Source of the DNA: Vicinamibacteria bacterium
GTDB taxonomy: Bacteria > Acidobacteriota > Vicinamibacteria > Vicinamibacterales > 2-12-FULL-66-21
Length of the DNA: 7,001 nt
Reading direction: 5' to 3'
NCBI GenBank assembly: GCA_025937075.1
Contig: JAICSD010000239.1
Span: 1 to 7,001, forward strand
Shown: one piece after another, positions 1-7,001 of the stretch
Layout of the letters: each line of letters opens with the position of its first letter
Position numbering within the stretch: position 1 is the stretch's first letter
The notes under the pieces: generated by a model
Databases searched by the model: none
What the model was told of the DNA's origin: nothing
The model's input: the letters and a program-made list of their open reading frames with translations, nothing else
Position numbers and translations under genes: made by a program

Positions 1-1
1 C

Positions 2-328
2 AAGGCGGAGCTGGCGCGGATTGAATCCGAGCGTCAGGCAGTGCTGATCAAAGCGGACGCAGAAGGCAAGCGCCTGATCGAAGAAGCGCGCGCGGCAGCG
101 GCGCGCGTCGGCAGCGAGGAAACACGCAAGGCGCTCGCGGCCGCGGAGCAGATCCTCGTGCGCACGCGTGAAGCCACGGCACGCGAGCACGATCGCATGC
201 TCGCCGACGTGAAGCGCGAGGTCGGCCGCCTCGTCATTCAGACGACGGCGTCCGTCACGGGCAAGATTCTCACGGCCGACGATCAGCAGCGGCTGGCGGA
301 GGAGACGACCAGGCAACTGGCGGTCTGA
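2..328 (+). CDS. atpF: F-type ATP synthase subunit b, C-terminal part (5' end outside window)
   Basis: Subunit b forms the peripheral stalk that holds F1 stationary against the membrane F0 sector. Only the last 108 residues are here; the open frame runs to the left edge, so the membrane anchor and first part of the stalk lie outside the window. The visible part is almost all charged or alanine-rich helix without proline, as expected for the b coiled coil (KADAEGKRLIEEARAAAARV, then KALAAAEQILVRTREATARE). It ends with a family-typical segment around VKREVGRLVIQTTASVTGKI followed by a short acidic tail. The GTG at 41 is an internal valine codon, because homology continues upstream of it. The gene stops with TGA at 326-328, and atpH begins three bases later in the same reading frame. 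The window does not show whether a second b-type gene (b') lies upstream. Identity rests on sequence character plus operon position. Confidence 0.93.
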   Translation, partial: KAELARIESERQAVLIKADAEGKRLIEEARAAAARVGSEETRKALAAAEQILVRTREATAREHDRMLADVKREVGRLVIQTTASVTGKILTADDQQRLAEETTRQLAV

Positions 329-331
329 GGC

Positions 332-724
332 ATGAACCGGACGAAACAGGCCAGACGCGCCGCCCGGCAGTTGTTGCGCGCGTGTACGGTCGACGGACAC
401 ATCGACGAGGCGCGCGCGGCGCTCGCCGTCCATCGCCTTGCCGAGTCGGGGCGACGGGGTTCGCTTGCGACGCTGACCGCGCTGCAGCGGCTGGTCAGGC
501 TCGATCGCGATCGGCATCGAGCGGTCGTGGAAAGCGCGGCGCCGTTGAGCGAGGACCTGCGGGGCCGACTGGCGGCGGGACTGAGCGAGCGCCACGGAGA
601 CGGGCTCGAAACCGTGTTCCTACCCAATCCCGCGCTCATCGGCGGCGTTCGAATCACCGTGGGAAGCGTCGTCTACGACGGCAGCATCCACGGCAGGCTG
701 GCCGCGCTCGGGGCGCGCCTGTGA
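332..724 (+). CDS. atpH: F-type ATP synthase subunit delta, short form
   Basis: Delta caps the F1 head and ties the alpha N-termini to the C-terminal end of the b stalk. The protein is 130 residues, against about 175-180 for the family. The C-terminal half is normal: residues 66-77 (VESAAPLSEDLR) match the usual strand and helix. Residues 98-130 carry the hallmark PNPALIGGVRITVGSVVYDG followed by SIHGRLAALGARL. The N-terminal six-helix domain is reduced to about 60 residues. A first-helix-like stretch (residues 5-17) runs almost directly into what resembles the last helices (RRGSLATLTALQRLVRL), suggesting about 45 residues are missing internally. The start cannot be moved upstream because the atpF TGA (326-328) lies in the same frame. 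There is no well-spaced Shine-Dalgarno; GAGG at 327-330 is too close to the ATG, so translation is probably coupled to atpF. The function call is firm; that the shortening is native is inferred. Confidence 0.88.
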   Translation: MNRTKQARRAARQLLRACTVDGHIDEARAALAVHRLAESGRRGSLATLTALQRLVRLDRDRHRAVVESAAPLSEDLRGRLAAGLSERHGDGLETVFLPNPALIGGVRITVGSVVYDGSIHGRLAALGARL

Positions 725-742
725 GGCCGTGACGCTCGACAT

Positions 743-747
743 GAGGG
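743..747 (+). promoter_or_regulatory. Shine-Dalgarno for atpA
   Basis: GAGGG lies 8 bases before the ATG at 756 and is the clearest ribosome-binding site in the first part of the operon. It selects this ATG over the out-of-frame ATG at 749, which would give only an unrelated 75-codon frame. A strong site here suits a subunit needed in three copies per enzyme, unlike the weakly signalled atpH. Confidence 0.7.
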
Positions 748-755
748 AATGACCG

Positions 756-2291
756 ATGGTGGACCTGCTGCAGCAAATCGAAGCGGAGATCGCGGGCGTC
801 AAGACGGCGACGACGAGGCAGAGCGTCGGCGTCATTCGCGAGATCGGCGACGGCGTCGCCAGGGTCGAAGGGCTCGGGGACGTGATGCTGAACGAGATGC
901 TCGATTTCGGGCGCGGCATCACGGGCCTTGCACTGAACCTCGAAGAGACCGAGGTCGGCGTCATCATCCTGGGTGACTACACGCAGCTCCAGGAAGGCGA
1001 TGAGGTTCGCTCGACCGGGAAGCTGCTGCAAGTGCCCGTCGGCACGGGACTGCTCGGCCGCGTGGTGAACACGCTGGGCGAGCCGCTCGACGGCAAGGGG
1101 CCGATCCCGAGCACGGTCGCGTATCCGGTCGAGAAGCGCGCGCCGGGCATCATCCGGCGGCGCCCGGTCAGTCAACCCGTACAGACCGGCATCATGCCGA
1201 TCGACGCGATGATCCCGATCGGCCGCGGCCAGCGGGAGCTGATCATCGGCGATCGCTCCACCGGAAAGACGACGATCTGCATCGACACGATCATCAGCCA
1301 GGCGCGGCTGAACCGTGCGGCCGAGGCCGCAGGCGACACGACCTACAGGCCGCTCTACTGCATCTACGTCGCGATCGGGCAGAAGCAGTCGACGATCGCG
1401 CGAATCATCAGCGTGCTCGACGAAGCCGGTGCGCTTCCCTACAGCATCGTCCTCGCCTCGGCAGCCTCGGATTCAGCGACCAGTCAATACCTCGCGCCGT
1501 TCGCCGGTGCGGCCATGGGCGAGTGGTTCATGGACAACGGCATGGACGCGCTGATCGTCTACGACGATCTCTCCAAGCACGCGGTCGCCTATCGCCAGGT
1601 GTCGCTCGTGCTGAAGCGTCCATCCGGCCGCGAGGCGTACCCGGGTGACGTCTTCTACCTGCACAGCCGGCTGCTCGAGCGCGCCGCGCGCGTCGGCGAG
1701 CAGTTCGGCAACGGATCGCTGACGGCGCTCCCCATCATCGAGACGCAGGCCGGCGACGTGTCCGCATACATTCCGACGAACGTGATCTCGATCACGGACG
1801 GACAGATCTTCCTCGAGACGGATCTGTTCTATCAAGGCGTGCGTCCCGCGATCTCGGTCGGGATCTCCGTATCGCGTGTCGGCTCGGCGGCGCAGCTCAA
1901 GGCCATGAAGCAGGTCGCCGGACAGCTCAAGGGCGATCTCGCGCAGTTCCGCGAGCTGGCCGCGTTCGCGCAGTTCGGCTCGGAGCTGGACACGGCCACG
2001 CAGGCCAAGATCGATCGCGGCAAGCGGATCGTCGAGCTGTTCAAGCAACCGCAGTACAGCCCGATTCCGGTCGAAGTCCAGATCGGCGTCATCTGGGCGG
2101 TCCAGAACGGCTACATGGACGACGTGCCGGTCGACCGCATCAAGGATTTTCAGGCGGCGTGGACGGACTTTCTGACGACGCGAAAGCCGGATGTCCTCGA
2201 GCGGGTCGCCACGCAGAAGGCGATCAGCCCGGAGTTGTCGGCCGAGCTGAAGGGCGCGGCCGATCAGTTCAAGCAGACGTGGACGAACTAG
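756..2291 (+). CDS. atpA: F-type ATP synthase subunit alpha
   Basis: Alpha alternates with beta in the F1 head, carries the non-catalytic nucleotide sites and supplies the arginine finger to beta. At 511 residues it is normal length. Residues 1-25 form the N-terminal helix that meets delta, and about 26-95 the beta-barrel. The P-loop is GDRSTGKT (165-172) with Lys171 and Thr172. The Walker B region is [17 protein letters not shown] (265-281), followed by [20 protein letters not shown] (291-310). The arginine finger is Arg374 in [10 protein letters not shown]. Arg363-Pro364 and the glutamines of KQPQYSP (431, 433), which hold the adenine in the non-catalytic site, are kept. Three usually conserved positions differ: Ser168 replaces the common Gln in the P-loop, Ser290 replaces Pro in the PPGRE motif, and Ser367 replaces Asn in PAINVG. 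It lies 31 bases after atpH and 7 before atpG. Confidence 0.98.
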   Translation: MVDLLQQIEAEIAGVKTATTRQSVGVIREIGDGVARVEGLGDVMLNEMLDFGRGITGLALNLEETEVGVIILGDYTQLQEGDEVRSTGKLLQVPVGTGLLGRVVNTLGEPLDGKGPIPSTVAYPVEKRAPGIIRRRPVSQPVQTGIMPIDAMIPIGRGQRELIIGDRSTGKTTICIDTIISQARLNRAAEAAGDTTYRPLYCIYVAIGQKQSTIARIISVLDEAGALPYSIVLASAASDSATSQYLAPFAGAAMGEWFMDNGMDALIVYDDLSKHAVAYRQVSLVLKRPSGREAYPGDVFYLHSRLLERAARVGEQFGNGSLTALPIIETQAGDVSAYIPTNVISITDGQIFLETDLFYQGVRPAISVGISVSRVGSAAQLKAMKQVAGQLKGDLAQFRELAAFAQFGSELDTATQAKIDRGKRIVELFKQPQYSPIPVEVQIGVIWAVQNGYMDDVPVDRIKDFQAAWTDFLTTRKPDVLERVATQKAISPELSAELKGAADQFKQTWTN

Positions 2292-2298
2292 GCGTACC

Positions 2299-4579
<2,281 letters not shown>

Positions 4580-4584
4580 GCGGC

Positions 4585-4995
4585 GTGGCTGAGACACTGA
4601 GACTCGAGATCGTGACACCGGAGGCGATCGTCGTCTCCCAGGATGCCGAGATGGTCACCCTGCCGGGCGTCGAAGGGCAGATGGGCGTCTACCCGCACCA
4701 CGTCCGCCTCATCACGCAGATCGTGCCCGGCGAAATCATCGTCGAGCGCAACGGGCAGGAGAGATTTCTTGCCGTCGGCGAAGGCCTCGTGGAGGTCACG
4801 GCGAGCAGTGTCTCGATCCTGACCGACATGGCAATCCCTGCGGACAAGATCGACGAAGCACGCGTCGAGGAAGCACGCCTGCGGGCGGAGGCGCGGCTGC
4901 GCGAGAAGATCTCGGACGAAGAGGTCGCGTCCGTCAACGCATCGTTGGCCCGCTCGCTGGCGCAGCTGCAGGTGAGGCGCCGGTTCCGGCTGTGA
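4585..4995 (+). CDS. atpC: F-type ATP synthase subunit epsilon
   Basis: Epsilon binds the foot of gamma, couples it to the c-ring and in many bacteria restrains ATP hydrolysis through its C-terminal helices. From GTG 4585 it has 136 residues; the GTG at 4576 overlaps the atpD stop and would add three residues (MSG) but lacks a spaced ribosome-binding site. The N-terminal beta-sandwich begins ETLRLEIVTPEAIVVS and has the hallmark LPGVEGQMGVYPHHVRL (about 25-41), then PGEIIVERNGQERFLAVGEG and VEVTASSVSILTDMA. The C-terminal two-helix region is charged (EARVEEARLRAEARLREKIS) and ends in a basic tail (VRRRFRL). The last 62 bases overlap the 3' end of the opposing channel gene. It is the last gene of the operon, with no room for a terminator outside that gene. 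Confidence 0.96.
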   Translation: MAETLRLEIVTPEAIVVSQDAEMVTLPGVEGQMGVYPHHVRLITQIVPGEIIVERNGQERFLAVGEGLVEVTASSVSILTDMAIPADKIDEARVEEARLRAEARLREKISDEEVASVNASLARSLAQLQVRRRFRL

Positions 4996-6625
4996 CCGTT
5001 CCTGCCGCCGCCGGCGCCACGGGCGACGACGGCGCCGCGTACCAATCCTTCGGCGAAACGATCTTCGGCTGTTCCGGATCCCCTTCGTAGGCGGGCGTCA
5101 TGATCTGGACGCCGTACTCGTTGAACACGTCGAGGATGTTGCGGTGCAGCGCCGTGTACAGCGGCATCATGGCGGGCACGTCGCGGCACGCCGCGTTCAG
5201 CTCGTAGACCACCGCGAAGTCGCCGAGACGCTTCATCAGCACGAACGGGCGAGGCTCCGCGGCGAGCCCCCGCGTGCGGGCCGCAGCCTCGAGCAGCATC
5301 GCCTCGACCTGGCGCCACGGTGTTTCGTAGCCGATGCCGACCTCCGTGTGGAGCAGAAGCCCGCGCGTCGCCGAGAGCGAGCTGTAGTTGACGACCTCGC
5401 CGGCCAGGATCTGCGAGTTCGGGATGACGATCTCCTCGTTCTTGAGCGATCGAAGATGCGTCACCTGCAGGCGCATCTCGATTACATCCCCCGTTGCCTC
5501 CCCGATCTTCACGCGATCCCCAATCTTGAAGGCGCGGCGGTAGGTCATCATGTACCCGGCGATGATGTTCGAGATGGCCGACGACGATCCAAGCGAGAAC
5601 ACGATCCCGATGAACAGCGAGACGCCCTTGAAAGCGGCAGACTCGGACCCGGGAATATATGGATAGGCCACGACGAGGGCGAACGCGATGACGGCGACGC
5701 GGACGATCTTGTAGGTCGGCTGCGCCCACTCGGCGTCGAAGCCCGAGAGCGTGACGCTGCCGCGGCCGACCGCCTCGAAGAACAGCCGGATGATTCTGAG
5801 CGCGATTCGGATCGTCACGAACAGCACGGCGAGGAACACCAGCTGCGGCAGACTACGGACGAACCCGCTGGCGATCACCTGCAGCGGCGCCACGGCAAGG
5901 CTGGCCATGTTCCGCGCCGCGCCGCGCGTCCACGGCCACTGCGCGAGGACGAACCCGATCCCCACCAGGAGAGCTGCGAGCAGCGTCAGCGTCCGGAGCA
6001 CCACGAGCGTGTGCCGGAGCCCAGCCCAGATCCGCTCGGCTTGCATCACCTCGAACGATTGAATGCCGACGGAGTGAATCCGCGATTGAAGTCGGCGCTG
6101 CAGGAGCCGATCGATCGAGCGCCAGAACATCAAGAGGGCCGCCAGTATCACCGCGAGCAGGACGACCCCCACCAGTGTCCTGACAGCTGCGCGCCTCAAG
6201 GCCGCCGGCGTGCGCGCCGTCCGGTATTCCGCGATCGCCTGGCCGAGCCGGTGAAGGTTCGCCGTGGCGAGATCTGCGCGCGAGACCTGCTCGAGGCTGG
6301 CGTCCGCATCCACGACCGCCAGGATCGGGCGATCTCCGGCCATGATGCGCGTCGAGCTCTGGCTGTCCACGAGGTGAAGCGAGCCGATCGTGACGGCGGG
6401 ATCCGCGGCGGCTGCGATGATGCGATCGCGGATCATGTCCGCGCGGGCCTGGGCAGGGAAGGAGGAAACACCGCGTACGCGGAAGAGCGCCGTGCCGTCA
6501 ATCACGACGGGTGCCGTCTGCAGCCCCGCGACGTCGTCAGGCGTCCCCTGCGTCTGCGCAGCGAGCGGCGTGCCGGCGCACAGGCCGAGAATCAGCAACA
6601 GAATCGGCAGGCGTGTGCCGGCCAT
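4934..6625 (-). CDS. MscS-family mechanosensitive ion channel with periplasmic N-terminal domain
   Basis: This is predicted to be an inner-membrane channel opened by membrane tension, releasing solutes on hypo-osmotic shock. From ATG 6625 it has 563 residues, about twice E. coli MscS (286). Residues 1-23 are a signal peptide (MAGTRLPILLLILGL, then a CAGTPLAAQ cleavage region). About 24-145 is a predicted periplasmic domain starting near VVIDGTALFRVRGVSSFPAQ. Hydrophobic segments lie near 150-168, 206-228, 259-279, 308-324 and 331-360. The last is the pore helix (SLFIGIVFSLGSSSAISNII, then AGYMMTYRR), matching the MscS TM3 pattern. The cytoplasmic MscS beta domain follows: FKIGDRVKIGEATGDVIEMR and EEIVIPNSQILAGEVVNYSS. 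An alpha/beta domain runs to about 510 (EYGVQIMTPAYEG). The last 30 or so residues are an Ala/Pro/Gly tail. An ATG at 6640 would add five residues but has a poorer ribosome-binding site. The gated solute and physiological role are unknown. Confidence 0.93.
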   Translation of the reverse strand: MAGTRLPILLLILGLCAGTPLAAQTQGTPDDVAGLQTAPVVIDGTALFRVRGVSSFPAQARADMIRDRIIAAAADPAVTIGSLHLVDSQSSTRIMAGDRPILAVVDADASLEQVSRADLATANLHRLGQAIAEYRTARTPAALRRAAVRTLVGVVLLAVILAALLMFWRSIDRLLQRRLQSRIHSVGIQSFEVMQAERIWAGLRHTLVVLRTLTLLAALLVGIGFVLAQWPWTRGAARNMASLAVAPLQVIASGFVRSLPQLVFLAVLFVTIRIALRIIRLFFEAVGRGSVTLSGFDAEWAQPTYKIVRVAVIAFALVVAYPYIPGSESAAFKGVSLFIGIVFSLGSSSAISNIIAGYMMTYRRAFKIGDRVKIGEATGDVIEMRLQVTHLRSLKNEEIVIPNSQILAGEVVNYSSLSATRGLLLHTEVGIGYETPWRQVEAMLLEAAARTRGLAAEPRPFVLMKRLGDFAVVYELNAACRDVPAMMPLYTALHRNILDVFNEYGVQIMTPAYEGDPEQPKIVSPKDWYAAPSSPVAPAAAGTVTAGTGASPAAAPASGPTMR

Positions 6626-6630
6626 TTCAG

Positions 6631-6634
6631 CTCC
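6631..6634 (-). promoter_or_regulatory. Shine-Dalgarno deciding the channel gene start
   Basis: On the - strand GGAG lies 5 bases before the ATG at 6625. The in-frame ATG at 6640 has only TGACGGCGC in front of it, so 6625 is preferred. It also leaves a compact signal peptide with a charged n-region immediately before the hydrophobic core. Confidence 0.55.
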
Positions 6635-6654
6635 AGTCATGCGCCGTCACGCGT

Positions 6655-7001
6655 TCAGTACGCGGTCAGCCCCGCGTCGCGAAACACCGCGCAGGTGCGC
6701 TCGACCATGTCGAAGTCCGGCGGACTGACATCCTCGAGCGTGTACGGGATGCCGAGCTCCTTCCACTTGTACTTCCCCATCTGGTGAAAGGGCAGGATGT
6801 CCACGCGTTGCACGTTGCCGAGTCCGGCGGCGAAGCGGGCGGTCCTGGCGATGTCCTCGAGATCGTCTGTGAGGCCCGGAACGAGTACGTAGCGCATCCA
6901 GATGGGCCGGCCGCGCTCGGCAAGCCGTCGTGCGAACTCCAGCGTCGGCCCGTTTTCCATGCCCGTGAGGCGCCGGTGGTGTTCGCGTACCACGGCTACC
7001 C
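6655..7001 (-). CDS. pflA: Pyruvate formate-lyase activating enzyme, C-terminal part (5' end outside window)
   Basis: PflA is a radical S-adenosylmethionine enzyme that installs the glycyl radical on pyruvate formate-lyase, allowing anaerobic cleavage of pyruvate to acetyl-CoA and formate. About 115 C-terminal residues are visible. The frame stays open to the right edge, so the CxxxCxxC iron-sulfur motif cannot be checked. Recognisable blocks in order are HHRRLTGMENGPTLEFARRL, IWMRYVLVPGLTDDLEDI, GNVQRVDILPFHQMGKYKWK and LGIPYTLEDVSPP. These match the end of PflA proteins, including the Arg-Tyr-Val-x-Val-Pro-Gly strand and the Leu-Pro-Phe-His segment near the SAM-binding barrel. The GTG at 6993 is an internal valine, not a start. 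The stop TGA (6657-6655) is 29 bases before the channel gene on the same strand, so the two are likely co-transcribed. Another glycyl-radical activase is possible but fits these motifs less well. Confidence 0.9.
   Translation of the reverse strand, partial: VAVVREHHRRLTGMENGPTLEFARRLAERGRPIWMRYVLVPGLTDDLEDIARTARFAAGLGNVQRVDILPFHQMGKYKWKELGIPYTLEDVSPPDFDMVERTCAVFRDAGLTAY

Noticed and set aside
84..110. GCGCGC-rich near-inverted repeat in atpF
   Set aside because: It is explained by consecutive Ala and Arg codons in the coiled coil (EEARAAAARV); no regulatory structure is needed.
741..752. Tiny frame ATG AGG GAA TGA between atpH and atpA
   Set aside because: It contains the atpA Shine-Dalgarno itself and has no ribosome-binding site of its own; most likely chance. 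A regulatory mini-frame cannot be excluded, but nothing supports it.
4689..5729. 346-codon - strand frame across atpC and the channel 3' half
   Set aside because: It is out of frame with the real channel gene and has no conserved motif; the epsilon and MscS motifs in the competing frames are clear.
5144..6787. 547-codon open frame on the + strand opposite the channel gene and running into pflA
   Set aside because: It is highly charged and full of Arg, Asp and His, with no hydrophobic core. It spans two real opposite-strand genes and the gap between them, and has no good ribosome-binding site. It is a GC-driven shadow.

Overview
This window is one continuous block of ordinary, GC-rich bacterial chromosome. 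It carries the downstream part of an F-type ATP synthase operon on the + strand, facing two genes on the - strand. I estimate GC in the mid-60s percent by eye. The codons strongly favour G or C in third position, and this produces very long but meaningless antisense open frames. No tRNA, rRNA, CRISPR array, insertion sequence, attachment site or phage gene is visible. I cannot fix the taxon. The GC content, gene order and divergent F1 sequences would fit an Acidobacteriota-type or similar Gram-negative soil bacterium, but that is a weak inference. A channel protein with a cleavable-looking signal peptide and a predicted periplasmic domain supports a Gram-negative cell plan.

Region 1 (1-4995, +) has the order atpF (3' part only), atpH, atpA, atpG, atpD, atpC. 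This is the classical order, so the subunit a and c genes should lie just off the left edge. Gaps between genes are 3, 31, 7, 10 and about 5 bases (or an overlap, depending on the atpC start), as expected for one translationally coupled transcript. The encoded parts are the peripheral stalk (b, delta), the catalytic hexamer (alpha3beta3) and the central rotor stalk (gamma, epsilon). All catalytic residues I could check in alpha and beta are present, so this looks like a working enzyme. The oddest member is delta. It has only 130 residues, a normal C-terminal half and a much shortened N-terminal helical domain. Its start codon is in the same reading frame as atpF, one codon past the atpF stop.

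Region 2 (4934-6625, -) encodes an MscS-family mechanosensitive channel with a signal peptide, a periplasmic domain, about five membrane segments and an Ala/Pro/Gly-rich tail. The codons for that tail run 62 bases into the end of atpC on the opposite strand.

Region 3 (6655-7001, -) is the C-terminal part of a pyruvate formate-lyase activating enzyme (PflA). It sits 29 bases upstream of the channel gene and is probably co-transcribed with it. This implies glycyl-radical (anaerobic or micro-oxic) pyruvate metabolism.

I found no clearly new biological system. The points most worth checking are the reduced delta subunit with its frame-matched b gene, several substitutions at normally invariant alpha and beta positions, and the tail-to-tail overlap of atpC with the channel gene. 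No stretch of more than about 31 bases lacks a gene.
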